Below, piece after piece: positions 15,924 through 24,899 of a stretch of DNA of 27,910 nt. This DNA comes from an uncultured Bacilli bacterium. Lineage in GTDB: Bacteria > Bacillota_I > Bacilli_A > RF39 > UBA660. A program made the translations under genes and the position numbers. Where the stretch lies: positions 1 through 27,910 of the forward strand of contig CAKPCU010000015.1 in assembly GCA_934148015.1 (NCBI GenBank), given 5' to 3'. The notes below the pieces were generated by a model. It worked only from the letters and a program-made list of their open reading frames with translations, was not told the origin of the DNA and ran no database searches. Each line of letters starts with the position of its first letter. The stretch's first letter is position 1.

Positions 15924-16836
15924 CTAACCACCCCCAATTAAATATGATTCATATAATTGTCTATGTTTTTTCATTATGACTTGAAGTATAATTCCTGTAA
16001 TACAAAACAATAGCGCCATTAGTAATATTATTCCAGAAACTATTAAGGTAGGAAATCTAGGAACTAATCCAGTTTCAAAATATTCTCCAACTACAGGCAC
16101 ACCTAATATAAACGATAACGCTAAACATATAACACTTATAATATTAAAGAAAGCTGATGGTTTGTATTCTTTAAATAACATTGCAATAGTTTTAAGTACT
16201 CTAAATCCATCCTTATATGTGTTAAGTTTAGACACACTTCCGGTTGGTCTATCTCTATAAGTTACTGGTATTTCTTTTAGTTTAAAATTTTTATCTACAG
16301 CATGAATTGTCATCTCAGTTTCAATTTCAAATCCCTTAGATAATACAGGGAACGATTTTACAAACTCATAAGAAAACACCATATATCCTGTCATAATATC
16401 CTTTATATTATTATTGAATAACTTATTTATTAAAAATCTTACAATTCTATTTCCTAAATTATGAAATAATCTTTTATTCTCGGTAAAATAAGTACTAGAT
16501 AGTCTATCACCTATTACCATATCAGCTTTTTCGCTTAAAACTAAATCACACATTTCTTTAGGATAAGTATCATCTCCATCTATCATTAAATAACAATCAG
16601 CATCAATTTCTTTAAACATCGTTCTTATTACATTTCCTTTACCTTGACGATACTCTTATCTTACTATTGCTCCAGCTTTTTTTTGCAATTTCATCAGTTT
16701 TATCATTTGAATTATTATCATATACATATATATCAGCTTCTGGCAATACACTTTTGTAATCTTTAATAACTTTTTTAATTGTTTTAGATTCATTATAACA
16801 TGGTATCAAAACTGCTGTTTTTTTATTTTTTCTCAT
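15924..16836 (-). pseudogene. broken family 2 glycosyltransferase, paralogue of the gene at 6953-7882
   Basis: The 5' part (MRKNKKTAVLIPCYNE..., from the ATG at 16836) and the 3' part (from about 16658 to the stop at 15924) align end to end with the intact paralogue but are out of frame. Three lesions are visible. A run of eight As (minus strand, 16677-16684), where seven keep the frame, gives a +1 shift after EIAKK. In the restored frame a TAA (16656-16658) replaces the Tyr codon of the paralogue's KYEYRQ. Four codons (AENA) are missing from DDTYPAENAKEM. Reading resumes only at an internal ATG (16617-16619), which would yield 231 aa without the nucleotide-binding half, so that fragment is unlikely to be active. 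The frameshift alone could be a sequencing or slippage matter; the added stop argues for a true pseudogene. It retains AGAGTGG before the start and lies in the middle of the operon. Confidence 0.85.
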
Positions 16837-16855
16837 AATACCACTCTTTCTACTT

Positions 16856-18040
16856 TTAATTTTTAAATTTTCTAACTTTTTCTAAAATTTTATAACCTTT
16901 GCTATTTTTTATTGTGTCCAATTGTTTTTGTAATTCAATCAATTTCAAATGTAAAGTTTTATTTTCTTCTAAACATTCGTCTTTCTTTAAAACTGCATAA
17001 TTAAACTCTTTTTTCCAATAATCTCGTTCATATTGTAAATTAATATATTCCCTTTTTCGTGTATCCATGTCCAAAACCGCAACATTATAAAGAAAATCAA
17101 TATTTTCTTTGGGTTCAATATATAATTCTTTATATTCCTTGATACTTGGTAAATCTTTATTTTCCACTTTACAATTTTCTAATTTATCTTTAACTATAGA
17201 TTCAACTCGTTTTCTAATTTTTAGATAATCCTTAGAATTAATTACTCCTTTTTTTATTATTTCTTCACCATGTAACAAAAATTCTTTGGTACTCATGTGA
17301 GTTAAAATTTCAGCATAATCTTTTAATCTATCTTTAGTATATAATTTATTTTCATCATAAAGAAGTATGACAGGAGTCCCTAATGCTAAACACGGTAAAG
17401 CACAATGCAATCTACTTGTAATAACTAATTTTGATTCTTGATATACTTCTAATAATTTTTTTACATTATCAAATCTTTCTTCATAGCTTAATTTACTATT
17501 TTCTTCTTTGCCTAAAACATGTGTTTTTTTTATAATTTTGATATCTTTAAATTTCTCTTTTAAATACATTTCAGCAGACTCTTCAATATCAACAATACAA
17601 ATATGATCCTTCTTTTTAATTTTTTTATCCTTTTGTATAGTGAGAGTCAGGCAACCCGAAAAATAATTATCAATATTATTTTCATTTAACAAATTAACAG
17701 TTGATAAATCTCTGCACCCTATTGGTCCATATTTCATTAAAGATTTCTTTGTATAAGAATTAATATATTCTGTTTTTATTCCTCCAGAATTATAAGCAGA
17801 AAAATGCGTAGAAACAAAAATAGGATATATATAAGGAGAAATAGGAAAATTAATTTTAGAATGTAAAAACCAACCATTCATTATAGTAATAACTTGTTCT
17901 TTTTTGCTTGGTAAAAACAAATCCAACTTTTCTCTTTCTATATAATAATCTATCTTTGGTAAAAATCTTATTGCAGCATAGCTTTGTATATCATCACCTA
18001 TATTTTCCGTATCTTTAAAAGTTATTAAGCCGTATTTCAT
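16856..18040 (-). CDS. polysaccharide pyruvyl transferase family protein with C-terminal coiled coil
   Basis: Members of this family (CsaB/WcaK type) add ketal pyruvate to surface sugars, though several act as related glycan transferases. I start at the ATG at 18038-18040 (394 aa), just after the preceding gene; an in-frame ATG 15 codons upstream would overlap that gene and lacks support. Motifs are ENIGDDIQSYA at about 12-22, GPIGCRDLST at about 105-114, and SRLHCALPCLALGTPVI at about 209-225, all typical of PF04230. From about 335 the chain turns into a charged coiled coil ending NSKGYKILEKVRKFKN. That is a tail often seen on capsule glycosyltransferases, probably for membrane or partner contact. 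It is the fifth cistron from the operon promoter. Confidence 0.8.
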   Translation of the reverse strand: MKYGLITFKDTENIGDDIQSYAAIRFLPKIDYYIEREKLDLFLPSKKEQVITIMNGWFLHSKINFPISPYIYPIFVSTHFSAYNSGGIKTEYINSYTKKSLMKYGPIGCRDLSTVNLLNENNIDNYFSGCLTLTIQKDKKIKKKDHICIVDIEESAEMYLKEKFKDIKIIKKTHVLGKEENSKLSYEERFDNVKKLLEVYQESKLVITSRLHCALPCLALGTPVILLYDENKLYTKDRLKDYAEILTHMSTKEFLLHGEEIIKKGVINSKDYLKIRKRVESIVKDKLENCKVENKDLPSIKEYKELYIEPKENIDFLYNVAVLDMDTRKREYINLQYERDYWKKEFNYAVLKKDECLEENKTLHLKLIELQKQLDTIKNSKGYKILEKVRKFKN

Positions 18041-18047
18041 AATTTCA

Positions 18048-19208
18048 TCACTTTCCAATAATTTTTCTATATATTTTATATACACCTGGCATTTTGTTTC
18101 TTAAAAAATCACCAATTTTTTTTCTCATAGATATTGTTTTTGTCTCATACTTAACATAAACATCAAAGAAAAATTTTGATCTATTTTCAATAGTTTGTTG
18201 AGTAACAGAATCTAACTTATTAAGTTTTTTTACAGTGTCATAAAATTTCTTAGAAGACTCTTCCCAAGAAACCCATTCAGAAGCTGTTTTAATAGCTCCC
18301 TTTTTTAATTTATTTAAAAACTTTTTGTCTTTTAATTTATTTATATATTCTACAACTTGATTTTCATTATCAGTTTTCACTACTAATCCATTTTTATTAT
18401 GTACTATATATTCATCATGACCTGTAACATCATAAACTATAGATGTCCCTCCACAATGAAACATTTCTAAAGGTGGTCCAAACATTCCCTCTACATAGCT
18501 TAATTTAACTAAAACGTCACAAGATCTATAAATTTTTGAACATTCTGATGGGGGCACATTTGAAAATACTTTATCTACTCCTTCATAGGATTCTATTTTT
18601 GAAGAAGTCAAAAGCCAAATTTCATCTGCTTGACTTTTTTTTACTAGTTCAATGGTTTTTGGAACATTTTTAAAACCAACATCTACAGGTCCTTCAACTA
18701 AAACTCTTAACCCCTTACATTTATCATATGTATCACCTTTTAACATAAAAGTATCTTTTCTTATTCCATTATGAACCAAATATGCATCTATACCATATTT
18801 TTCTAAATACTTTTTAATCCATGTAGCCTCAGTGATAACTTTCATGTCAAGCATATATGTCATTTCAGCTAACATTTTTAAACCTTGCTCATCATCAGAA
18901 TAAAATTTTGATTCAATAGACTGAACAAAATAAATATATTTTTTTGATTTTATTCTATACAATTCATAAACAGTTCTCCACCATGTGGCAATTACCATGT
19001 CAAATTCAATATTTTTAATTTCATCATAAGTAACCCATTTTAAAGTATGAGCCAGTGGATGCCATGAATATTCTTCTTTAGAAATTTTTCTATCTGTTAC
19101 AATATAAACATCTTCACCCGCTGCTTTCATTCTAGTAGCATGTTCAAATATAACTATTGTTCCTCCACCAATTGCAGGAGAGCCAAGTGTAAAAATACAT
19201 TTCATCAT
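18048..19208 (-). CDS. family 4 glycosyltransferase (GT-B fold)
   Basis: A 386-aa cytoplasmic glycosyltransferase. The N-terminal Rossmann domain has a glycine-rich turn (GSPAIGGGT, about 9-17). The C-terminal domain carries the GT4 signature Glu240-x7-Glu248 in EGMFGPPLEMF, followed by GGTSIVYDVTGHDEY, the nucleotide-sugar binding loop. The ATG overlaps the TGA of the HAD gene as ATGA (19205-19208), showing translational coupling and ordinary use of TGA as stop. The C-terminal 40 residues are basic (RNKMPGVYKIYRKIIGK), fitting a peripheral membrane tail. It presumably adds one sugar of the exported repeat. Donor and acceptor are unknown. Confidence 0.88.
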   Translation of the reverse strand: MMKCIFTLGSPAIGGGTIVIFEHATRMKAAGEDVYIVTDRKISKEEYSWHPLAHTLKWVTYDEIKNIEFDMVIATWWRTVYELYRIKSKKYIYFVQSIESKFYSDDEQGLKMLAEMTYMLDMKVITEATWIKKYLEKYGIDAYLVHNGIRKDTFMLKGDTYDKCKGLRVLVEGPVDVGFKNVPKTIELVKKSQADEIWLLTSSKIESYEGVDKVFSNVPPSECSKIYRSCDVLVKLSYVEGMFGPPLEMFHCGGTSIVYDVTGHDEYIVHNKNGLVVKTDNENQVVEYINKLKDKKFLNKLKKGAIKTASEWVSWEESSKKFYDTVKKLNKLDSVTQQTIENRSKFFFDVYVKYETKTISMRKKIGDFLRNKMPGVYKIYRKIIGK

Positions 19209-21241
19209 ATCAAATCCTTCTTTTTAAATTTTATTTTTTTTGCTGTAACATATATAAAATATGGAATATATAGTTTTAGATTTTTTAACTTAAGAACCGG
19301 CCAAAATGAATCATCAAAGAAATGACTATATCTTAAAACAAATTTTAAATTTTCTTTAATATAACGTTTTATTCCAATTTTATTTTTTATATTAAATTCA
19401 GTAAATTCGAAAACGCCAAAATTTTCATAATGATAGATTTTATTAAAAAATTGTAATTGGTCTTTATTTGGATGAAATAACATTTCATATTGAATTTTAT
19501 TAAATAATTTATATACTTTATAATTATCATAATAACCATTAGTTAATAAATCTACTAACTGCTTATATACTTCAAACATCCTATCTTGTAATGGTTTTAT
19601 TACTTTTTCAAAAATATTTTTTTCTTCTTTTAGTGAAAATAAAGAAACTTCTGCTTTCTTTCCATTTTTTACATATTTGTTAGCACTTCCATGCGATGCT
19701 CCTAATATTATTTCATATAACGACCTGTTTTGATTATATAAATCAAACTCCTTGTTTTTTGGTTCAGTTGTAAACATTAATCCGTATTTTTTTATTTTCT
19801 CTTGTTTATTTCTTCTGTTCATTCCAAAATAAAAACCTTCAATCGTATATGAATTACCTAAAATATTTTGAATATTGTTTTGAATTGATCCATTCCATCC
19901 AATGTCAACAACACATATATGTTTACTTTTAGTTTTTTGATTTATGTACTCAACAAAATTATTTCTTTGCTCAACTCTGTTTTTTTCATATATTTTCTTA
20001 AAAACATCATTATTTTTAAGCACTTTTAATGACCCTGATTTAATAAAATTAGGAATCTTTTTGTTAACATCATCTGTAATTATAAATTCTATTTGCTCTT
20101 TATGATCTCCATCAACTATAATTTTATCCAATAATATTTTTGCATCCTTTTTATAAGAATTAATAATTTTATTTATTTCTTCTTTTTCAAAATTTAAACT
20201 TTTTAAAAATTCCATAATTGTTATATATGAATATTGATTTAATAAAGAAGAAAAATCTTCATCTTCTATTTTTTTCAATGATGGTAAGTATGTAGCTTTT
20301 CTAGAAACATATAGGTAATGAGAATCTATTTTACTTCCAAATATATTATCACAATAGTAATCAAAAAGTTTTTTTAAATATTCTCCCTCCCTAGAAAGAA
20401 AAAATACTTCTTTTTCGTTTCTTATTAATAATTCATAATATAGTTTTTCTATAAAACTATACAAGGAAAAAATTGAATGTTCAAAATCACAATTATTAGT
20501 TTTTGATAAATTAACAACTTCACTATAAATAATTTTAGGGGAATGTGAATTTAGATATCGTTCATAAAATTCATAATTTTCATTCCTTTTTAAATGAACT
20601 GCATTCATACCTAGCTGTTTTGGTATTTCACAATCCGAATGATAATTATCTCCTATCATTATACAATTATCAGGGTTTGCATTCAACTTTTTTAACACAA
20701 TATCATATAATTTTCCAGTCTTTTTGTTTTTTAAATATTCAGATGAAACAAAAATATTATCAAATAATTTTCTTATTTTTAAATTCTCAAAAATATTTTC
20801 TATCATTTTCTTTGATAAGTACATATCAGATACACAATTTATTTTCTTTCCCTCTTTTTTTAACTTTTTTATTTCTTTAATTATGTTTTGATCTGGAGTA
20901 AGTACTTTTGATTCTATGTTAATTTCTATTTTTTTACAACCGTCCAAAAATTTCTTATATGGAATTTTTATTTTTAATTCTTTGTATAATTTTTCAATGA
21001 TTGAATCATACGTAATTTCGCAATCATTTCCCAATGTTAAATTTTCATTACCCAGGTTTTCTTCTATTCTATTTCTTAACAAATATAAATCAGTCGCTAT
21101 CAATTCTAATTTAAAATATTTAATAAGCTGATTAGCCCATATTTTCTTAACATACTCTGGCTGTATTTTTCTAGAAACTAATGTATCAAAAATATCAAAT
21201 AAAACAAATTTTATTTTTTTATCATGTAATTCTTCTAACAT
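19205..21241 (-). CDS. HAD-superfamily protein fused to a large conserved C-terminal domain (COG5610 type)
   Basis: A two-part cytoplasmic protein of 678 aa. Residues 1-220 form a HAD domain: motif I is LFDIFDTL with the nucleophile Asp16, motif II lies around CVSDMY (136-141), and motif IV is GDNYHSD (197-203), with a nearby KKTGK lysine. The residue two after the nucleophile, normally the acid/base Asp of HAD phosphatases, is Phe18. This pattern is shared with COG5610-type proteins and recalls haloacid dehalogenases rather than phosphatases. Residues of about 255-678 are a second domain with FFLSREGEYLKKLFDYY, LYVSRKATYLPSL and VVDIGWNGSIQNN, motifs I know only from capsule and glycan clusters. 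The function is not established; a role in building or modifying the glycan is inferred from context. The start has GGAGG close by, and the end overlaps the GT4 gene. Confidence 0.8.
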   Translation of the reverse strand: MLEELHDKKIKFVLFDIFDTLVSRKIQPEYVKKIWANQLIKYFKLELIATDLYLLRNRIEENLGNENLTLGNDCEITYDSIIEKLYKELKIKIPYKKFLDGCKKIEINIESKVLTPDQNIIKEIKKLKKEGKKINCVSDMYLSKKMIENIFENLKIRKLFDNIFVSSEYLKNKKTGKLYDIVLKKLNANPDNCIMIGDNYHSDCEIPKQLGMNAVHLKRNENYEFYERYLNSHSPKIIYSEVVNLSKTNNCDFEHSIFSLYSFIEKLYYELLIRNEKEVFFLSREGEYLKKLFDYYCDNIFGSKIDSHYLYVSRKATYLPSLKKIEDEDFSSLLNQYSYITIMEFLKSLNFEKEEINKIINSYKKDAKILLDKIIVDGDHKEQIEFIITDDVNKKIPNFIKSGSLKVLKNNDVFKKIYEKNRVEQRNNFVEYINQKTKSKHICVVDIGWNGSIQNNIQNILGNSYTIEGFYFGMNRRNKQEKIKKYGLMFTTEPKNKEFDLYNQNRSLYEIILGASHGSANKYVKNGKKAEVSLFSLKEEKNIFEKVIKPLQDRMFEVYKQLVDLLTNGYYDNYKVYKLFNKIQYEMLFHPNKDQLQFFNKIYHYENFGVFEFTEFNIKNKIGIKRYIKENLKFVLRYSHFFDDSFWPVLKLKNLKLYIPYFIYVTAKKIKFKKKDLI

Positions 21242-21249
21242 ATTTCCTC

Positions 21250-21990
21250 CTACCCCATTTGTTCTTTATAATAATCATCACAAATTTTATTAGTATCACC
21301 CATTTTTACTACTTTTCCATGTTCTAACCAAACTACCTTAGTACATAATTCTTTAATAGACTGAAGTGAGTGTGAAACATATAAAACAGTTGTTCCACCC
21401 TTTATCATTTCCATCATTTTCTTCTTACTTTTCTCTTGGAATTTAATATCTCCTACTGATAGTATTTCATCTACTATTAGTATTTCAGGATTAACTATAG
21501 TTGCAATAGAAAATGCAAGTTTAGCTGTCATACCTGAAGAAAAGTTTTTAACTGGAACTTCAAGAAAATCCTTAAGTTCAGAAAATTCCACTATCTCATC
21601 AAATTTTGAATCAAGAAACTTTTTGGAATATCCCAATATTGCACCATTTAGATATATATTTTCTCTAGCAGTTAAATTGCCATCAAATCCTGCTCCAAGC
21701 TCTATCATTGGTGAAATAACTCCATGAACCGTAACCTTTCCTTTAGTAGGTTTCATAACACCACTTACAACTTTTAATAAAGTTGATTTACCAGCACCAT
21801 TACTACCTATAAGACCAACAACCTCACCTTTTCCAACGTGAAAATTCACATCAGTTAATGCCCAAAAGTCTTCCTGCTTCTTCTTCTTTTTATTTTTTCC
21901 AGAAAAAAAGTTAACAAAAGCTTGCTTTATTGAAAATTCTTTTTCTATACCAAGATTAAATTTCATTGAAACATTTTTTACATCAATCAT
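21250..21990 (-). CDS. ABC transporter ATPase for polysaccharide/teichoic acid export (Wzt/TagH type)
   Basis: This is the ATPase half of a glycan exporter. I use the ATG at 21988-21990 (246 aa), 7 nt after AGGAGG; a TTG one codon upstream is less well placed. Walker A GSNGAGKST is at 62-70, the signature FSSGM at 150-154, Walker B ILIVDE at 170-175 and the H-loop histidine at about 207. The FW.L..VNF start of the core and GVISPMIELGAGF after Walker A are typical of Wzt/TagH. The chain ends at the ABC core, so it lacks the C-terminal carbohydrate-binding domain of O9a-type Wzt and the long tail of TagH. Export of a carrier-linked glycan without end-cap recognition is therefore more likely. 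It follows the permease by 11 nt. Confidence 0.93.
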   Translation of the reverse strand: MIDVKNVSMKFNLGIEKEFSIKQAFVNFFSGKNKKKKKQEDFWALTDVNFHVGKGEVVGLIGSNGAGKSTLLKVVSGVMKPTKGKVTVHGVISPMIELGAGFDGNLTARENIYLNGAILGYSKKFLDSKFDEIVEFSELKDFLEVPVKNFSSGMTAKLAFSIATIVNPEILIVDEILSVGDIKFQEKSKKKMMEMIKGGTTVLYVSHSLQSIKELCTKVVWLEHGKVVKMGDTNKICDDYYKEQMG

Positions 21991-22001
21991 CAATTAACCT
22001 C

Positions 22002-22814
22002 CTATACATAATAAATAAACTTATCTTGTTTTTTCTTAAATACATAAGAACCTATTGCTAACATTCCAACACCAATTAGTCCTAATATTCCGAGCGTAGT
22101 AAATGAAGGTCTTTGTCCATATACCACGATACTCCTTGCTGATGTTAAAAATTGATATAAAGGATTATATTTAAATATCGTCTTTAGATTTTCTGGAAGT
22201 ATTTCTATACTATAAAATACTGGAGTTAAATAATTCCATAAAGTAAGAACAATTCCATATATATAAAACACATCTCTTAAAAACACTGAAATACAAGACA
22301 AAAGCAATCCCATACCGATAGTAAATAAAAACATACATAAAAATATATATGGTAAAAATATATATGTCCAAGTTATATTACATGGATACTCTCCTAATCC
22401 AACATGAGATAATAATATAATTATAAACCAAGGAATTAAAGTTAATAAAAAATTAATTCCAACAAATAAACATTTTGCAATAGGAAATATATACTTTGGA
22501 ATATATACTTTATTTATCAAAGCAAAATTATCAACAACCGAAGTCATAGCTGTATTTGATGCTTCACTAAAATAATTCCACATAATAAGACCAGTCATTA
22601 AATATACTAAATAATTAATTCCTTCAACCTTAAATTTAAACATTTGTGAAAAAACTATTGCCATAACAGCCATCATTAATATAGGATACAATAAACTCCA
22701 AACAACGCCAAGTACGCTTCTCTTATATTTAACTTTAAAATCTCTTGATATTAATTGTGTCATTAAAAACCAATATCTTTTAAAATTTGAAAATATAGCT
22801 TTTATTTTACTCAT
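22002..22814 (-). CDS. ABC-2 permease for polysaccharide/teichoic acid export (Wzm/TagG type)
   Basis: The membrane half of the glycan ABC exporter, 270 aa. A cytoplasmic amphipathic start (SRDFKVKYKRSVLG) precedes WSLLYPILMM, the classic entry of ABC-2 polysaccharide permeases. About six membrane helices follow, with the conserved LLLSCISVFLRDV segment and NPLY near the end. The ATG has GAGGTG upstream. It is the first gene of the operon behind the best promoter of the island. With the downstream ATPase it would form a dimer of dimers that moves the undecaprenyl-linked polymer out of the cell. Whether the cargo is teichoic acid or capsule is not visible; no TagF- or TagB-like gene is in view. 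Confidence 0.93.
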   Translation of the reverse strand: MSKIKAIFSNFKRYWFLMTQLISRDFKVKYKRSVLGVVWSLLYPILMMAVMAIVFSQMFKFKVEGINYLVYLMTGLIMWNYFSEASNTAMTSVVDNFALINKVYIPKYIFPIAKCLFVGINFLLTLIPWFIIILLSHVGLGEYPCNITWTYIFLPYIFLCMFLFTIGMGLLLSCISVFLRDVFYIYGIVLTLWNYLTPVFYSIEILPENLKTIFKYNPLYQFLTSARSIVVYGQRPSFTTLGILGLIGVGMLAIGSYVFKKKQDKFIYYV

Positions 22815-22845
22815 AAATACACCTCTATAATCTTTTGTCTATTTA

Positions 22846-22873
22846 ATTATAACATAAAAAAATTATTATTCAA
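22846..22873 (-). promoter_or_regulatory. strong sigma-A promoter of the seven-cistron glycan export operon
   Basis: TTGAAT (22868-22873) and a perfect TATAAT (22846-22851) are 16 nt apart, with TGT before the -10 (extended -10). The -35 overlaps the end of the T-run of the preceding terminator. Confidence 0.8.
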
Positions 22874-22914
22874 AAAAAAATTAATCTTAAGATACAAAAT
22901 CAAAGATTAATTTT
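22872..22914 (-). terminator. intrinsic terminator of the three-glycosyltransferase operon
   Basis: AAAATTAATCTT (22877-22888) pairs with AAGATTAATTTT (22903-22914), a perfect 12-bp stem with a 14-nt loop, followed on the minus strand by nine Ts. It lies about 100 nt after the last GT2 stop. The rest of the 197-nt gap shows nothing else beyond the promoter. Confidence 0.8.
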
Positions 22915-23011
22915 ATATTTTATTCATCAAATATATAGTTTTTAATAATTTAATAATTATGTTAATATTTATTTTACTTAGAATTGTTTATTTATAATGA
23001 TTTTTTGTAAA

Positions 23012-23959
23012 TTAAAATACCTTACAATATATTTTTGTCAAAGTTTTATTTCCTTCTATTATTCTTTTTAACTTACTTCTTTTCTTCCATATTTCATTAT
23101 GCTTCCAGTCTGGAAATTCACTATTTAAAAATGTAAATACTTCATCTATAAATTTATTAGCTAATTTTTTATCATTTTGATTTTTTTGTTGCAAAGTATA
23201 TCTAAACAATGTTCTTATATTTAAAAATTCAAGCTCTTTATAAAATTCTTTTTTATCTATATCTTTATTAACTTTTTTCATAACATTAAGTATATCAAAC
23301 ACTCTTTCATTCATGGTAGTTGTCTCACTTTTTTCATGAATTACATAATTATAATTTGTATCAGTTATCATTCCTATTTTTCTAGCTTTTTTAAGTAATT
23401 TAGGAATCACATATATGTCTTCATACTTTAAGTTTTCTGAAAAATATGTATCATCATCAAATAATAATTTATTAAATAATTTATTCGCAGGTCCCATATT
23501 TATATCAATTAAAATATTTGGCTTTTGCTTTAAACTAGCTATTTCAAAATATGGTATATTTTCATAACCTAATTCTTTACCATTAAAATCAACTTTCTTT
23601 AACATGCAAACAGTAATATCAGTTTTATTTTTCTTTGAATATTTATACATTTTCTCTAAGTTATCTTTATCAAGATAATCATCACTATCAACAAAAGCAA
23701 CATACTCACCACTTGCGCATTTTATCCCTATGTTTCTATTATAACCAATTCCTTTATTAGTTTTATTGTGGATAACTTTCATCTTATCTTTATATTTTTT
23801 CATATATTCATCTATAATTAATCTAGAATTATCTGGAGAGTTATCCTCTATTATAATTATTTCGATGTCATTTAATGTTTGATTAACCAAACTATCTAAG
23901 CAACGTCTTAAATACTTTTCCGTATTATATACCGGAACTATAACTGATACTTTCGTCAT
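23012..23959 (-). CDS. family 2 glycosyltransferase (capsule type)
   Basis: A cytoplasmic GT-A enzyme of 315 aa. The fold opens with VIVPVYNTE (6-14), has IIEDNSPDNS at about 36-45, and the metal-binding DSDD at 91-94. The acceptor half includes ENLKYEDIYV, whose Glu-Asp pair usually supplies the catalytic base. A basic C-terminal tail (WKKRSKLKRII) may hold it at the membrane. Its ATG overlaps the TGA of the upstream GT2 (ATGA at 23956-23959). It is the last gene of a three-gene operon ended by the 12-bp terminator. The sugar specificity cannot be read from sequence. Confidence 0.9.
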   Translation of the reverse strand: MTKVSVIVPVYNTEKYLRRCLDSLVNQTLNDIEIIIIEDNSPDNSRLIIDEYMKKYKDKMKVIHNKTNKGIGYNRNIGIKCASGEYVAFVDSDDYLDKDNLEKMYKYSKKNKTDITVCMLKKVDFNGKELGYENIPYFEIASLKQKPNILIDINMGPANKLFNKLLFDDDTYFSENLKYEDIYVIPKLLKKARKIGMITDTNYNYVIHEKSETTTMNERVFDILNVMKKVNKDIDKKEFYKELEFLNIRTLFRYTLQQKNQNDKKLANKFIDEVFTFLNSEFPDWKHNEIWKKRSKLKRIIEGNKTLTKIYCKVF

Positions 23960-24897
23960 CTTACCACCTTCAAATATAAGTTTAAGTTATATTTCATCAA
24001 GTATTTTTTAAACTTTCTTGATACTGTATTAACTAATATACCATCAAATGCATTTAGTTTTTTTAATTCACTAACATATATTTTTCTTTCATCTTTTTTA
24101 AGTTCTCTTGCCTTTACTATAACAGAATTTGATATGTAACTTAAAAAGTAATCATCTAAATTATTTTTCTTATTTATATTTTTTGCAAATAATCTCATTG
24201 TTTTATATTGCTCTAACATATCGAAGGCCTTTTTAACGCTTTTTTTATAATCATTATTATTCATTATACTACCATTCCTTTGTATGTAATAATAACCTAT
24301 AAAATCTATCGATTTAACCTTTCTTGCCTTATAAATTACATACGGAATAAGTCCAAAGTCTTCATGATATACGCCCTTTTTAAAACTAAATTTATTTTCT
24401 ATATAATAATTCTTTCTTATTACATAACACCAAGCAGGTTCAACAAAATGATATGACGACAAACACTTAAATGCTTCAAACCCACTTCTAGCACTAAAGC
24501 CTTCTTCATGATACTCTTTTTCTTCCGTATAACATTCATTTAAAGTTGCAATTTGAAATCTTAAAATGTCACAATCATCCATTTCTTTATCTATATTTTC
24601 TAGTAATTTATCTGATACATAATCATCACTATCAACAAATATTATGTATTTTCCACTTGATTTTTGAACGCCTCTATTACGTGCCATAGAAAGTCCTTCA
24701 TTTTCTTGATTAATAACACTTATGTTTTTATATTTATTTTTATACCTTGAAATTATTTTGTAACTTTCATCCGTTGAGCCATCATTTACTACTATTATTT
24801 CAAAATCTTTATATGTCTGATTAACTAATGAATCTAAACACTTCTTTAAATATTTTTCTGTATTATATACTGGTACTATAAAACTGTATTTCATCAT
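23956..24897 (-). CDS. family 2 glycosyltransferase (capsule type)
   Basis: A cytoplasmic GT-A enzyme of 313 aa. It has FIVPVYNTE at 6-14, VVNDGSTDES at 36-45, MARNRG around 71-76 and DSDD at 89-92, then GVYHEDFGL, which probably carries the catalytic base. The first 35 residues are nearly the same as in the downstream GT2 (both have YLxxCLDSLVNQT), so the two genes probably arose by duplication and then diverged in the acceptor half. Two adjacent ATGs compete as start; the first (24895-24897) has GGAGAG upstream. It starts 2 nt after the end of the GT4 gene. Confidence 0.9.
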   Translation of the reverse strand: MMKYSFIVPVYNTEKYLKKCLDSLVNQTYKDFEIIVVNDGSTDESYKIISRYKNKYKNISVINQENEGLSMARNRGVQKSSGKYIIFVDSDDYVSDKLLENIDKEMDDCDILRFQIATLNECYTEEKEYHEEGFSARSGFEAFKCLSSYHFVEPAWCYVIRKNYYIENKFSFKKGVYHEDFGLIPYVIYKARKVKSIDFIGYYYIQRNGSIMNNNDYKKSVKKAFDMLEQYKTMRLFAKNINKKNNLDDYFLSYISNSVIVKARELKKDERKIYVSELKKLNAFDGILVNTVSRKFKKYLMKYNLNLYLKVVR

Positions 24898-24899
24898 TA

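Noticed and set aside
15924..16619. The downstream fragment as a functional shorter glycosyltransferase
   Set aside because: It lacks the N-terminal nucleotide-binding half, and its ATG has no good ribosome binding site; it aligns as the rear part of the broken gene.
20545..20880. Plus-strand open frames opposite the HAD and other genes (also around 10780, 15476 and 20916)
   Set aside because: They have low-complexity composition, no ribosome binding sites, and lie wholly antisense to well-supported genes.
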